A stretch of DNA of 48,861 nucleotides from an uncultured Alphaproteobacteria bacterium (GTDB taxonomy: Bacteria > Pseudomonadota > Alphaproteobacteria > HIMB59 > GCA-002718135). Within the stretch, counting starts at the first letter, position 1, and each line of letters begins with the position of its first letter. The DNA lies in NCBI GenBank assembly GCA_902612825.1, contig CACMET010000011.1, positions 1-48,861 on the forward strand, in the 5' to 3' direction. A program made the position numbers and the translations under genes. Under the pieces are notes generated by a model. That model saw only the letters and a program-made list of their open reading frames with translations, was not told the DNA's origin and ran no database searches. Positions 1-8,890 of this stretch are shown here, one piece after another.

Positions 1-938
1 AAGTTAAGATTGATTTAAAATTTAGTAAACAAAAAAACATAAAAATTTTTACTGTTCAATGTGGAGAGAACATAAAAACTTTTAATGGATATAAAAATAT
101 TTCTGATAAACTCATTAAAAATAATGCAAATAGAAAATCTATAATTATTGCTATCGGAGGAGGCACTTTAGGTGATTTGGTAGGATTTGTTGCAAGTACT
201 TTATTAAGAGGACTTGAGTTTTATCTTATACCTACAACACTTTTGTCTCAAGTAGATAGCTCGATTGGAGGCAAAAATGGGATCAACACTATTTATGGAA
301 AAAATTTGATTGGAACATTCTATCAACCAAAAAAGGTATTAATTGATATTTCTGTATTAAATACTTTATCAAAAAAAGAAATAAGATCAGGTTATGCAGA
401 AATTATAAAACATGCTTTGATTAAAGATTATTCTTTTTTTTGTTGGCTAGAGCAGAATACCAATAAACTACTTAATTTAGATAAATCTATATTGGAAAAA
501 GCAATTTATAAATCAATAATGATAAAACTTTTTTATGTTAAAAATGATGAAAAAGAATCTTTAATAAATAGCAAATCAAGAGCAATGTTAAATTTTGGAC
601 ATACAATTGGTCATGCGATTGAAAGTCACTATAAATATAAAAAATTTAATCATGGTGAATCAATTTCTATAGGTATGATAGCTGAAGCAAAGATATCTAA
701 TCATCTTGGTCTTTTATCCTCAAATGAATTAAGAAGAATAGTTTCACATTTTAAAAAACATAGACTTAAAATAAATGATAATATATTGAAAAAAAAATTA
801 ATAATAAAAAAAATAATTAAAGATAAGAAAAATTTTCAAAATAGTATTAATTTCTCACTAATTGATAAAATTGGCAGTTCAATTTTTTATAAAAAATTAG
901 ATAAGAGTAAAGTTTATAACATTTTACAAAATATATAA
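1..938 (+). CDS. aroB: 3-dehydroquinate synthase, 5' end outside window
   Basis: This enzyme converts DAHP to 3-dehydroquinate, the second step of the shikimate pathway, using NAD and a divalent metal. The reading frame is open from base 3 to the stop at 936-938, and the start lies upstream of the window. The frame carries the NAD-binding signature IAIGGGTLGDLVGFVAS across 150-194. Further on are the family motifs LLSQVDSSIGGKNGIN, NLIGTFYQP, the metal-site Glu in GYAEIIKHALIKD, and the metal-site His residues in FGHTIGHAIE and FNHGESISIGM. An apparent ATG at 177 falls inside the NAD motif and is not the real start. The next gene begins directly after the stop codon, so the two are probably co-transcribed. 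Identification is firm. Confidence 0.96.
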   Translation, partial: VKIDLKFSKQKNIKIFTVQCGENIKTFNGYKNISDKLIKNNANRKSIIIAIGGGTLGDLVGFVASTLLRGLEFYLIPTTLLSQVDSSIGGKNGINTIYGKNLIGTFYQPKKVLIDISVLNTLSKKEIRSGYAEIIKHALIKDYSFFCWLEQNTNKLLNLDKSILEKAIYKSIMIKLFYVKNDEKESLINSKSRAMLNFGHTIGHAIESHYKYKKFNHGESISIGMIAEAKISNHLGLLSSNELRRIVSHFKKHRLKINDNILKKKLIIKKIIKDKKNFQNSINFSLIDKIGSSIFYKKLDKSKVYNILQNI

Positions 939-2186
939 ATGACAAGTATATTTCTTCTTTCATTACTTATTTTCCTTGTAATTTTATCAGGATTTTTGTC
1001 AGGGTCTGAAACTGCAATAACTGCAACTTCTAAAGCAAGAATTCTTTATAAGAAAAAAAGAGGAAGTAAGAGAGCTGAATATGTACTTGAATTACTAGAT
1101 AAGAAAGATAATGTAATATCAACCTTACTTCTGTCAAATAACTTAGTTAACATTTTAGCATCATCTTTAGCAACTGCATTTTTCTACGATCTTTTTGGTG
1201 TGGAAGGTATTTTTTATGCAACCCTAATAATGACAGTTGTAATTGTAATATTTGCTGAAGTTCTTCCTAAAACTTATGCCATCAATAGGCCAAACAGAAC
1301 TGCATTATTAATTTCTCCTATTATTTATTATTTAAATAAAATTTTATTTATTTTTGTATTTGTAATTAATTTAATTGTTAGATTAATTTTTAGAAAGAAT
1401 GATAATGATATAAAAAATAATGATCTCCAATCAGAAGAAGAATTAAAAGGTGTTATTGATCTTTATAAGACTTCAAATCCAGACTATGAACAAGAAAAGG
1501 ACATGCTTCAAAGTATACTACAACTTAACGATATAACAGTTGAAGAAATTTTTACTCATAGAAAAAATATTTACTCTATAGATACTTCTTTAACTACAAA
1601 AGAAATCATTAATAAAATAAATAAATCTAGATATACGCGTATTCCATTTTGGAAAGATAATCCTGAAAATATAATAGGTTTATTAAATGTTAGAACTTTA
1701 AATATTGATTTAAAAAATCACAATGAATCTAAAGAAATTATTTTTGATAAAATCTCTAATCCATGGTTTATTCCTGAAACTACAAACCTTTTAGAACAAT
1801 TAGTTGAATTTAAAAAAAGAAAAGAACACTTAGCATTTGTTGTAGACGAATTTGGTGAACTACTTGGTTTGATTACATTAGAAGATATTATAGAAGAAAT
1901 AGTAGGTGAAATTGTGGATGAAATTGATGTACCTGAAAATGATTTCAAGCTAAATAATTATGGAAAAGTTATAATTAATGGAGAAAAAAATATTAGAGAT
2001 TTATACAAAAGTTTTGATTTAGATCCACCAGAAATTGAGTCATCTACAATAGCTGGCTATATTTTAGATATGTCAAAAAAAATACCTTCATATGGAGAAT
2101 TATTTAAAGATAATTTTTTTACTTACAAAATTTTATCACATTCAAAAAAACAAATATCTAAGGTTGAAATTTCAAAAATCAATTAA
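939..2186 (+). CDS. CorC/HlyC-type CNNM and CBS-domain membrane protein
   Basis: This is an inner-membrane protein of the CNNM/CorC family, whose members are linked to magnesium or cobalt efflux and often mislabelled hemolysins. The 415 residues hold an N-terminal CNNM (DUF21) membrane domain with SGSETA at residues 21-26 and FAEVLPKTYA near residue 105. A pair of CBS domains follows at roughly 195-320, then a C-terminal CorC_HlyC domain. The acidic stretch LEDIIEEIVGEIVDEID links the last two, as is typical. The ATG directly follows the aroB stop, with no intervening base. The 3' end overlaps the convergent bolA by 8 bases. The family is certain; the transported ion is not shown by the sequence. 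Confidence 0.93.
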   Translation: MTSIFLLSLLIFLVILSGFLSGSETAITATSKARILYKKKRGSKRAEYVLELLDKKDNVISTLLLSNNLVNILASSLATAFFYDLFGVEGIFYATLIMTVVIVIFAEVLPKTYAINRPNRTALLISPIIYYLNKILFIFVFVINLIVRLIFRKNDNDIKNNDLQSEEELKGVIDLYKTSNPDYEQEKDMLQSILQLNDITVEEIFTHRKNIYSIDTSLTTKEIINKINKSRYTRIPFWKDNPENIIGLLNVRTLNIDLKNHNESKEIIFDKISNPWFIPETTNLLEQLVEFKKRKEHLAFVVDEFGELLGLITLEDIIEEIVGEIVDEIDVPENDFKLNNYGKVIINGEKNIRDLYKSFDLDPPEIESSTIAGYILDMSKKIPSYGELFKDNFFTYKILSHSKKQISKVEISKIN

Positions 2187-2433
2187 TTTTTATTTCTAAA
2201 GAATGTAGACCACTTTTAAATTCTTCTTCAAGTAAACTATTGATAGTCCTATGAATATTTAATCTATTAAATGTGGAATTATCTTTTTTCGTCAAGATGA
2301 TCTTAATATGAGTTTCATCAGTGCCGGTAAAATTATTATGCCCTTTATGCAAATTTGAGTTGTCAATAATTTCTAATAAAAAATTATCAAATTTATTTGA
2401 TAATATTATATCAATTCTTTGCTTACGATTCAT
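2179..2433 (-). CDS. bolA: BolA family protein
   Basis: BolA proteins partner with monothiol glutaredoxins and bind or hand over 2Fe-2S clusters; E. coli BolA also acts in stress and morphology control. The 84-residue length is normal for the family. The conserved core is visible as HNNFTGTDETHIKIIL followed by a helix-turn region with the family His in FNRLNIHRTINSLLEEEF and the closing HSLEIKI. It is convergent with the CBS-domain gene (8-base overlap). It is divergent from the J-domain gene, only 23 bases from that gene's preferred start. The pairing of bolA with the J-domain, cobS and cobT genes is a recurrent alphaproteobacterial arrangement. Confidence 0.88.
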   Translation of the reverse strand: MNRKQRIDIILSNKFDNFLLEIIDNSNLHKGHNNFTGTDETHIKIILTKKDNSTFNRLNIHRTINSLLEEEFKSGLHSLEIKIN

Positions 2434-2446
2434 TATTTTTAAACTA

Positions 2447-2452
2447 TATAAT
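2447..2452 (+). promoter_or_regulatory. Putative -10 box of the J-domain/cobS/cobT unit
   Basis: A perfect TATAAT lies only 4 bases before the GTG at 2457 that I favour as the J-domain start. No clear -35 box or Shine-Dalgarno sequence is visible. The position would give a transcript with almost no leader. It sits in the 23-base gap between bolA and the J-domain gene, so it would drive the plus strand only. In DNA this AT-rich a single hexamer is weak evidence. Confidence 0.4.
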
Positions 2453-2456
2453 ACGT

Positions 2457-3044
2457 GTGGGTAAACATAAAATAGATATTAATAAAAATAGTTTGTCTTG
2501 GGAAAAAACTTTTTTTAGGAAATGTGACAAGGATGATTGTAATAATGAAGGTAAGTTTAAAGCTCCGAAATCAAGAGTTTTGTTAAATCAATATTATTAT
2601 TTTTGCATGGTACATATTAAGGAATACAACAAATCATGGGATTTTTATAAAGGATTATCTGTTAATGAAATTGAGAATTCAATGAGAGAAGATATCATTT
2701 GGAACAGGCCATCATGGCCATTAAAAGGAAATTATCATAAAGTCATGGATCAGATTAACAATTTTTTTAATGAAGAAATGAACGATTTAAACCCAAATGA
2801 GCGTAGTAACAATTACTTCAGGAATAAGCTGGTTGATGAAAATCTTACAAAAGAAGAAAACAAAGCTCTATCATTATTTGATCTAGATCTTCCATTAACA
2901 CTGGATAAAATCAAAAAAACTTACAAAAAACTAGTGAAAATATTTCACCCTGATGTAAATGGGAACGATAAAAAAGCAGAAGAAAAGTTTAAGGAAATAA
3001 ATAACTCATACAAAATACTTTTAAAAAAATTTAAAAATGACTGA
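2457..3044 (+). CDS. J-domain (DnaJ-like) protein next to cobS/cobT
   Basis: This is a 195-residue co-chaperone-like protein with a C-terminal J domain. The HPD motif that stimulates Hsp70 is present at residues 164-166 (FHPDVNG), followed by KAEEKFKEINNSYKIL. The N-terminal half has a possible metal-binding arrangement, CDKDDC then, about 30 residues later, FCMVH, next to EYNKSWDFYKGLS. Both halves are seen in alphaproteobacterial proteins encoded beside bolA and cobS. The open frame extends upstream to an ATG at 2397, but that start would run into the divergent bolA. GTG 2457 removes this overlap and lies just after a TATAAT box. The stop overlaps cobS by 8 bases, implying translational coupling. 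A role as adaptor between Hsp70 and CobS/CobT is inference. Confidence 0.83.
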   Translation: MGKHKIDINKNSLSWEKTFFRKCDKDDCNNEGKFKAPKSRVLLNQYYYFCMVHIKEYNKSWDFYKGLSVNEIENSMREDIIWNRPSWPLKGNYHKVMDQINNFFNEEMNDLNPNERSNNYFRNKLVDENLTKEENKALSLFDLDLPLTLDKIKKTYKKLVKIFHPDVNGNDKKAEEKFKEINNSYKILLKKFKND

Positions 3045-4020
3045 TAAAAAAAATATAGAAATATCTCCTAGTATAAAAATTGATGCCAAAGAAATATTTG
3101 GGGTTTCCAGTGAGTTTGAGGTTTATAAGTTTAAAGAAAAAACTGAACACGTACCAGATATAGATCAAACATATATTTTTGATCCATCTACAACTCTTTC
3201 AATACTGGCAGGGTTTTCTTCTAATAGAAGAGTTTTGATTCAAGGATACCATGGCACTGGTAAATCTACTCATATCGAACAAGTAGCAGCCAGACTTAAT
3301 TGGCCATGTATTAGAATTAATTTAGATAGTCATATCAGTAGGATAGATTTGATTGGTAAAGATGCTATCGTACTCAAAGATAATAAACAGGTGACAGAGT
3401 TTCAAGATGGCATACTTCCTTGGTCATACAAAAACCCTGTAGCTTTAGTGTTTGATGAGTATGATGCAGGCAGACCTGATGTAATGTTTGTAATTCAACG
3501 TATTTTGGAGTCAGAAGGTAAATTAACTCTACTAGATCAATCAAGAGTAATTAAACCTCACAAATTTTTTAGGTTGTTTGCTACAGCAAACACTGTTGGT
3601 CTTGGTGATACATCTGGTTTGTATCATGGTACTCAACAAATAAACCAAGGTCAAATGGATAGATGGAATATTGTATCAACCTTAAATTACCTTAGTAACG
3701 ACCAGGAAATAAATATTATCTTAAGTAAAGTAAAAAAACTTAATAATAAGGATGGCAAAGATATCGTTAAATGCATGGTAGCTACTGCAGATCTTTCTAG
3801 ATCAGGATTCATTAATGGCGATATTTCAACTGTTATGAGTCCAAGAACTGTATTGACTTGGGCAGAAAATTATCTTCTATTCAATGATATAGAATATTCT
3901 TTTAAACTATCTTTTTTAAATAGATGTGATGAAATGGAGAGATCTATCTTGCAGGAATATTTTCAAAGGTCATTTGGAATTGATATTACTGACGCCAAGG
4001 TAGTTAATGTCAAAGAATAG
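3037..4020 (+). CDS. cobS: CobS-type AAA+ ATPase (cobaltochelatase CobS-like)
   Basis: This is a MoxR-like AAA+ ATPase of 327 residues. Walker A is GYHGTGKST at residues 70-78 and Walker B is ALVFDEYD about 70 residues later. [19 protein letters not shown] carries the sensor 1 Asn. With CobT and the large subunit CobN, CobS forms the aerobic cobaltochelatase that inserts cobalt during B12 synthesis. The start overlaps the J-domain stop (ATGACTGA) and the stop overlaps the start of cobT by 14 bases, so the three are one translational unit. No cobN or other cobalamin gene is in the window, so the target here may be something other than hydrogenobyrinate. Family assignment is firm, substrate open. 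Confidence 0.93.
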   Translation: MTDKKNIEISPSIKIDAKEIFGVSSEFEVYKFKEKTEHVPDIDQTYIFDPSTTLSILAGFSSNRRVLIQGYHGTGKSTHIEQVAARLNWPCIRINLDSHISRIDLIGKDAIVLKDNKQVTEFQDGILPWSYKNPVALVFDEYDAGRPDVMFVIQRILESEGKLTLLDQSRVIKPHKFFRLFATANTVGLGDTSGLYHGTQQINQGQMDRWNIVSTLNYLSNDQEINIILSKVKKLNNKDGKDIVKCMVATADLSRSGFINGDISTVMSPRTVLTWAENYLLFNDIEYSFKLSFLNRCDEMERSILQEYFQRSFGIDITDAKVVNVKE

Positions 4021-5788
4021 TGAAATTATTGAAGATTTTAAAAAGTCTTTAAGTGCAACAATAAAATCTATAGGAAAAAAAGAGGATATAGAGATTAATT
4101 TTGTCAAAGAAAATCCCTCAATTATAGGCAACACTATTAACTTAACTGAACCAAAAATTGAAAATTTCAAAAGTAATCTAGAATATTTAAGAGCTGAGGC
4201 GGATTCTTTTGCGCTTGAATTCAGATTGCATTCAAAAGAAATACACCAAAATTTCTTAAATCAAGATGAGTTATCAAACGAACTAATTAATGTTCTAGAA
4301 CAAGCTCGAGTAGAAGCTATTGGTAGTAGTGAATTCAAGGGAATAGAAAAAAATTTAAAAAATAAGTATATTAAAGATATAAAAAATGGAAATACAAAAA
4401 AAGATCAAAATTTATTAATTAAAGCATTTAAAAATGTAGCATTTGAAGAAATTGTTGGTGTAGATTTAGGTGATAATAATAGTAGTTTTAAAAATATTGT
4501 AAAAGAAAAATTAAAAAAAGATTATTCAAGCTTTTTTAAAGATTTAAAGAAATGTCTAGATGATCAGGAAAAATATACAACTACTATAGTTGAAAAACTA
4601 GATGAACTTGGATTACTTAATAATAGTATCAACAATACTGAGAACGACGAAATTAATCAAAACGAAGAAGATCAAGAAAATGAAAATGAACATAATGATG
4701 ATCAAAAAAATGATGAACAAACTGAGTCAAATATTGAAATGCAAACCAGTGAAACAACTGTTGAGCAGTCCGTTTCATTAGAAGAAAATGATGAAATTGG
4801 TGAAGAAAGTGGGGATACTGAACTAGATTCTTTGTCTGATAGAAAAATTTTAGAGAGTTTAGAGAGTTATAAAGTCTATGATTATAATTTTGATGAAATT
4901 ATTAATGCTGAAGAACTTTGCGATAGTAAAGAATTGGAAAAACTAAGAAGAAATCTTGATCAACAAGTGTTTTCTTTTCAACCATTAATTGTTAAAATTG
5001 CTAATAGACTTCAAAGAAAGCTTTTAGCTCAGCAAAATCGTCATTGGGATTTTAATATGGAAGAAGGTTTTCTTGACACATCAAGATTAGCTAAAATAAT
5101 TGCTAATCCAAATAATAAATTAAGCTACAAAATAGAAAAGGAAGTTGAATTTAAAGATACTATTGTTAGTCTTCTAATTGATAATTCTGGTTCAATGAGA
5201 GGCAGACCAATTACTGTTGCGGCACTCTGTTCAGATATTTTAGCAAAAACATTGGAAAGATGCCTAATTAAATCTGAAATATTAGGATTTACAACGAAAG
5301 CTTGGAAAGGAGGTAACTCAAGAGAAAAATGGATCAAAAATGGAAAGCCTTCTAACCCAGGCAGGTTAAATGATCTAAGACATATTATCTATAAATCTGC
5401 AGACTCACCATGGAGGAGATCAAAGAAAAATTTGGGATTATTATTGAAAGAGGGAATTTTGAAAGAAAACGTCGACGGAGAAGCTTTATCATGGGCATAT
5501 AATAGATTATCTGTTCGAAAGGAAAAAAGAAAAATTCTTATTATTATAAGTGATGGTGCACCAGTTGATGACTCAACACTTTCTGTAAATCCAGGTAATT
5601 ATCTAGAAAAAAATTTGCGAGATATAATTGGTGAGATTGAAAAAAAAGATGAAATAGAATTGATTGCTATAGGAATTGGGCATGATGTTTCAAGGTATTA
5701 TAGTAAGGCTGTAACAATAATGGATGTCGATCAGTTAGGCGAAGTATTACTAAATCAATTATCTACTACTTTTCATTTAGATAATTAA
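4007..5788 (+). CDS. cobT: CobT-type VWA protein (cobaltochelatase CobT-like)
   Basis: This 593-residue partner of CobS has the classic CobT layout: an N-terminal helical domain, a long acidic Glu/Asp/Asn-rich linker (about residues 205-275), and a C-terminal von Willebrand A domain. The MIDAS motif DNSGSM starts at residue 392, and [14 protein letters not shown] supplies the later Asp. The conserved segment [16 protein letters not shown] lies between them. In the B12 pathway CobT rings stack on CobS rings to drive CobN. The ATG overlaps cobS by 14 bases. The stop overlaps the convergent tgt by 4 bases. The linker is low-complexity and contains no unit repeat that I could define. Confidence 0.93.
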   Translation: MSKNSEIIEDFKKSLSATIKSIGKKEDIEINFVKENPSIIGNTINLTEPKIENFKSNLEYLRAEADSFALEFRLHSKEIHQNFLNQDELSNELINVLEQARVEAIGSSEFKGIEKNLKNKYIKDIKNGNTKKDQNLLIKAFKNVAFEEIVGVDLGDNNSSFKNIVKEKLKKDYSSFFKDLKKCLDDQEKYTTTIVEKLDELGLLNNSINNTENDEINQNEEDQENENEHNDDQKNDEQTESNIEMQTSETTVEQSVSLEENDEIGEESGDTELDSLSDRKILESLESYKVYDYNFDEIINAEELCDSKELEKLRRNLDQQVFSFQPLIVKIANRLQRKLLAQQNRHWDFNMEEGFLDTSRLAKIIANPNNKLSYKIEKEVEFKDTIVSLLIDNSGSMRGRPITVAALCSDILAKTLERCLIKSEILGFTTKAWKGGNSREKWIKNGKPSNPGRLNDLRHIIYKSADSPWRRSKKNLGLLLKEGILKENVDGEALSWAYNRLSVRKEKRKILIIISDGAPVDDSTLSVNPGNYLEKNLRDIIGEIEKKDEIELIAIGIGHDVSRYYSKAVTIMDVDQLGEVLLNQLSTTFHLDN

Positions 5789-6984
5789 GAATTTAACCAT
5801 TTCTTTTTTGCATTATCAAAATCATTATTATCGATTGAGGTTCTAATTTCTTTCATAAGATTATTCATAAAATATATATTATGATTAGTTATAAGTTGTA
5901 ATCCTAGTAATTCTTGTGCAGAAAAAAGATGGTATAAATATGCTAATGTAAAGTTCTTACAGGTATAGCAATTACATTCATCATTTATTGGGTTTAAATT
6001 ATTTTTATATTTAACATTTTTTAAGTTTATTTTTCCCTGTTTACCTTTTACTAAAGCTGATCCATGTCTAGCAATTCTAGTTGGGCTTACACAATCAAAT
6101 GTATCGATTCCATCCGCAACAAAATCCCATATATCCCTTGGATCGCCAATACCTAGCAAATGTACTGGACGAGAATTATCTAATTTGGAAGAAGTAAAAT
6201 GAACTATATCTTTCATTTCATCTTTATTGGATCCTAAACTACCACCAATAGCAATTCCAAAAGTATTGATTTTTTCAGTATTAAATTCAATGCTTTCTTC
6301 CCTTAAATCTTTGTAAATCCCACCTTGAATGATTCCATACATTTCTTGTCTACCTGCTGAGCCATTTTTAGGACTATAATTAAGTTTAGAGTTAAACGCA
6401 TTGATTGATCTTAAAGACCATCTATGACTTCTTAACATAGAATCAGATGTGTATGTTTTATCTACATTATAAGGAGTGCATTCATCAAAAACTAAGATGA
6501 AGTCTGCGCCAAGATTTCTTTGAACCTCTATTGATTTTTCAGGAGATAACATATGGGTAGAACCATCTATATAAGACTTAAATAATGCGCCCTCTTCATT
6601 CAGATTTATTAAAGTTTTTTTATTTTTTGAATTTGTTTTTCGCCCTTTTATTTCATCAGCAACTGAGCCATGTCCAAGAGAAAAAATTTGAAATCCACCA
6701 CTATCTGTTAACATAGGTCCATCCCAACCCGTAAATTTATGAAGACCTCCATGTTGAGCTACTAGTTCACTACCTGGCTGAAGCATTAAATGGTAAGTAT
6801 TGGATAGTATAATTTGTGTATTATTTTTCTTTGCTTCATAAGTGGTAAAAGATTTTAGTGCAGCTTTTGTTGCACAAAAAATAAATGCTGGAGTTTCAAT
6901 ATCACCATGTGGTGTAGAAATTCTTCCTGTTCTTGCTTTATTATTTTTATTTGTTTTTTTAACTTTCCAAGAAAAGTTAGTCAT
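5785..6984 (-). CDS. tgt: tRNA-guanine transglycosylase
   Basis: Tgt exchanges G34 of GUN anticodons for preQ1 in queuosine synthesis. Catalytic and binding motifs are present: [11 protein letters not shown] with the active-site Asp near residue 94, IAIGGSLG, the nucleophile Asp in FDCVSPTR, and a zinc site formed by CNCYTC and the later YHLF His. The frame is open to an ATG at 6999. I prefer ATG 6984 (399 residues, beginning [10 protein letters not shown]) because it overlaps the upstream transporter stop by only 8 bases (ATGACTAA), a pattern repeated across this window. It is cotranscribed with its precursor transporter and probably with rpmB. Identification is firm. Confidence 0.95.
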   Translation of the reverse strand: MTNFSWKVKKTNKNNKARTGRISTPHGDIETPAFIFCATKAALKSFTTYEAKKNNTQIILSNTYHLMLQPGSELVAQHGGLHKFTGWDGPMLTDSGGFQIFSLGHGSVADEIKGRKTNSKNKKTLINLNEEGALFKSYIDGSTHMLSPEKSIEVQRNLGADFILVFDECTPYNVDKTYTSDSMLRSHRWSLRSINAFNSKLNYSPKNGSAGRQEMYGIIQGGIYKDLREESIEFNTEKINTFGIAIGGSLGSNKDEMKDIVHFTSSKLDNSRPVHLLGIGDPRDIWDFVADGIDTFDCVSPTRIARHGSALVKGKQGKINLKNVKYKNNLNPINDECNCYTCKNFTLAYLYHLFSAQELLGLQLITNHNIYFMNNLMKEIRTSIDNNDFDNAKKKWLNS

Positions 6985-7717
6985 TAGTTTTTGGGACAAA
7001 AAACTTAGCTATATAAATAAAAGGAGTATCTAGTAGAGCTATAAATATTCTAAGAAGATAAGTGCCTAAAATATAAATCATTATAACATTATAAACACTT
7101 ACTGGTTCAGGATTTAATAAGATCCAGGCAAATATACTAAAGACAGTATTATCAACTAAAGAGGAGATAATAGTAGATAAATTATTTCTTAACCAGAGAG
7201 ACTTACCAGATAAGGCTTGTTTCAAATAGTTAAATAACCAAACATCAAAATATTGGCTAATTAAATATGCTATCATACTAGCTATAAAAAATCTTGTCAT
7301 TGGAGTAAATACATTTGACAAACTTTCTTGTACCCAATCAGCATCTGATGGTTGAAAGCCAATTGTAATTACCATTAATAAAGTCATAAATAAAAATGCA
7401 CTGAAACCGATTAAAATGTTCATTCTAGCTTTTTCTTTTCCATAATATTCAGATAAAATATCAGTACATAAAAATGTTGATGCAAAAAGAATAGTTCCTA
7501 GTGCTACCGGTTCAGGTGAATAAAAAAAATCTACTGTTTTTAAAACTTGAATATTTCCTGCAATTACAGCTAGTGCAGAATAGATAAAAATTCCTATATA
7601 TCCAAATATCCTTAAAAAAATAAGAATAGAAAAAAAACAAAAAAGTAGCATTATGAACCACATTAGTTCAGTGCTAAGGGAATTAAGTATTGTTGTTAAT
7701 TCAAAGAAAAATCCCAT
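6977..7717 (-). CDS. yhhQ: Queuosine precursor transporter, YhhQ/VUT family
   Basis: This is a 246-residue polytopic membrane protein with about six hydrophobic segments. YhhQ-family proteins import preQ0/preQ1 for queuosine synthesis. Family features include the early charged loop FASTFLCTDILSEYYGKEKA, the segment RFFIASMIAYLISQYFDVWLFNYLK, and LRNNLSTIISSLVDNTVFSIFAW in the C-terminal half. It overlaps tgt by 8 bases and starts 9 bases after rpmB. The overlap with tgt strongly supports the queuosine role over a general vitamin transporter. It suggests salvage of the base rather than, or as well as, de novo synthesis. Confidence 0.9.
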   Translation of the reverse strand: MGFFFELTTILNSLSTELMWFIMLLFCFFSILIFLRIFGYIGIFIYSALAVIAGNIQVLKTVDFFYSPEPVALGTILFASTFLCTDILSEYYGKEKARMNILIGFSAFLFMTLLMVITIGFQPSDADWVQESLSNVFTPMTRFFIASMIAYLISQYFDVWLFNYLKQALSGKSLWLRNNLSTIISSLVDNTVFSIFAWILLNPEPVSVYNVIMIYILGTYLLRIFIALLDTPFIYIAKFFVPKTND

Positions 7718-7726
7718 TACAAAAAT

Positions 7727-8008
7727 TTAATTAGATTTTAATAGAATAGTTTTTTTTAATTTTTTAGCTTTTAACGGTAATTTAGAATTAGGTGTATTAA
7801 TTAGAAATTCATCTAAACCACCTTTTTTTTCAACTGTTCGAATTGTGCTAACAGCAACTTTTAATTGGAATTTTTGACCTAAAACTTCACTAACAAAAGT
7901 TATATTCTGAAGATTTGGTTTAAAACGTCTTTTTGTTCTATTTTTAGCATGACTAACGTTATTACCAGTTTGAAAGGATTTTCCAGTTAATTCACATCGC
8001 ATTGACAT
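7727..8008 (-). CDS. rpmB: 50S ribosomal protein L28
   Basis: This is a 93-residue basic ribosomal protein of the large subunit. It opens MSMRCELTGKSFQTGNNVSHA and continues with KNRTKRRFKPNLQNITF, the conserved L28 signature, and carries the central RTVEKKGGLDEFL typical of the alphaproteobacterial form. A second ATG two codons in could also serve as start. It is first in a minus-strand run with yhhQ and tgt. A perfect TTGACA box lies 32 bases upstream of the start codon. Confidence 0.96.
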   Translation of the reverse strand: MSMRCELTGKSFQTGNNVSHAKNRTKRRFKPNLQNITFVSEVLGQKFQLKVAVSTIRTVEKKGGLDEFLINTPNSKLPLKAKKLKKTILLKSN

Positions 8009-8018
8009 AGTGATGTTG

Positions 8019-8046
8019 CATGTAAATATAAATATTATTTTGTCAA
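8019..8046 (-). promoter_or_regulatory. Putative rpmB promoter
   Basis: Read on the minus strand, a perfect TTGACA occupies 8041-8046. At a 16-base spacing the best -10 match is TACATG at 8019-8024, which is weak. The expected start would leave a leader of about 5 bases. The -35 box overlaps an inverted repeat, AGTATT then CTA then AATACT, at 8046-8060 around the stop codon of the preceding HAD gene. That repeat has no T-run and is not a convincing terminator. Confidence 0.45.
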
Positions 8047-8051
8047 GTATT

Positions 8052-8888
8052 CTAAATACTAAATTTATCTATGATATAAGTTGGACTTATTTGATGATTT
8101 TTAATTAAATTATTTATTTGATTTAAATCTTTATGAATACCAGATTTTACTAAAACACTATCTATTTCAAAATTATTAGCACCTTGAATGTCATGAAATA
8201 ATGAGTCTCCAATAGCTACTGTTCTTTTTTTTTCTAAATTAATTTGATTTGTGGTTTCAGTATATATGCTTACATCAGGTTTACCTTTTATAATAACATT
8301 TCCACCCATTTTTTTGTATATTTCACCAATTGCACCCATACAAAATACATTATTGTTATTGTTACTTTCAACTGTTTCAAAGTCAGGGTTTGCACAATAC
8401 ATTGTTATTTCTTTTTTATAAGCTACTTCTAGTAATGGAATGTAGTCTATTGGCTGTAAATTTATAAAAGGAGTACAAGCTAAAATTAGATGCGATTCTT
8501 CTATTTTTTCTACAAAATTAAAATTTAAACCATCTCTAAAAGCTAGACCATCCTCTTTTTCTTTATCATAAATATGAAAACAATTTTTTTTATTTTTATC
8601 ATCTAAATATTTTTTTTTAAGTAATTGCCAAATCATTTCTCCACTTGTCACTGTATTTAAAAAAGAATTTTTCTTAAAACCAAGCTTTGGCAGTCTATCT
8701 ATGGATGTTTTTGATCTTTTAGATGAATTTGAAATTATAAACAAATTTTTATCATTGCTATTGAGAATATTGATAGAATTAAAAGCATGATCATATCCAA
8801 ATGTTCCATCATGCATTACACCCCATTGATCAATTATAAAATTGTCATAATCATTAATAATTTCATCAATGGATTTTATTTTTTTCAC
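8052..8888 (-). CDS. HAD-superfamily hydrolase, NagD-like (TIGR01459 type)
   Basis: This 278-residue phosphatase-like protein belongs to the class IIA HAD group. The nucleophile Asp is D20 in IIDQWGVMHDG; the residue two places on is Trp rather than Asp, as in the TIGR01459 subgroup. Motif II is FIISNSSKRS, the lysine motif is VIIKGKPD, and motif IV is AIGDSLFHDIQGA. The substrate is unknown; related proteins act on small phosphorylated metabolites. The start is GTG at 8886-8888, two bases after the pyrD stop. It is the last gene of the marR-lysS-pyrD run. Confidence 0.87.
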   Translation of the reverse strand: MKKIKSIDEIINDYDNFIIDQWGVMHDGTFGYDHAFNSINILNSNDKNLFIISNSSKRSKTSIDRLPKLGFKKNSFLNTVTSGEMIWQLLKKKYLDDKNKKNCFHIYDKEKEDGLAFRDGLNFNFVEKIEESHLILACTPFINLQPIDYIPLLEVAYKKEITMYCANPDFETVESNNNNNVFCMGAIGEIYKKMGGNVIIKGKPDVSIYTETTNQINLEKKRTVAIGDSLFHDIQGANNFEIDSVLVKSGIHKDLNQINNLIKNHQISPTYIIDKFSI

Positions 8889-8890
8889 TA

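Noticed and set aside
177..938. aroB starting at ATG 177
   Set aside because: The frame is open upstream and the NAD-binding motif lies across 150-194, so this ATG is internal and the gene is cut by the window edge.
2397..2456. Longer J-domain protein beginning at 2397
   Set aside because: It would overlap the divergent bolA coding region by 37 bases and adds a hydrophobic stretch with no family match; GTG 2457 fits better.
4621..4830. Possible tandem repeat in cobT
   Set aside because: The region is a Glu/Asp/Asn-rich linker; no fixed repeat unit could be defined, and acidic linkers are normal in CobT.
8046..8060. Inverted repeat AGTATT-CTA-AATACT as a terminator after the HAD gene
   Set aside because: The stem is short and pure A/T apart from one pair per arm, and no T-run follows on the minus strand.
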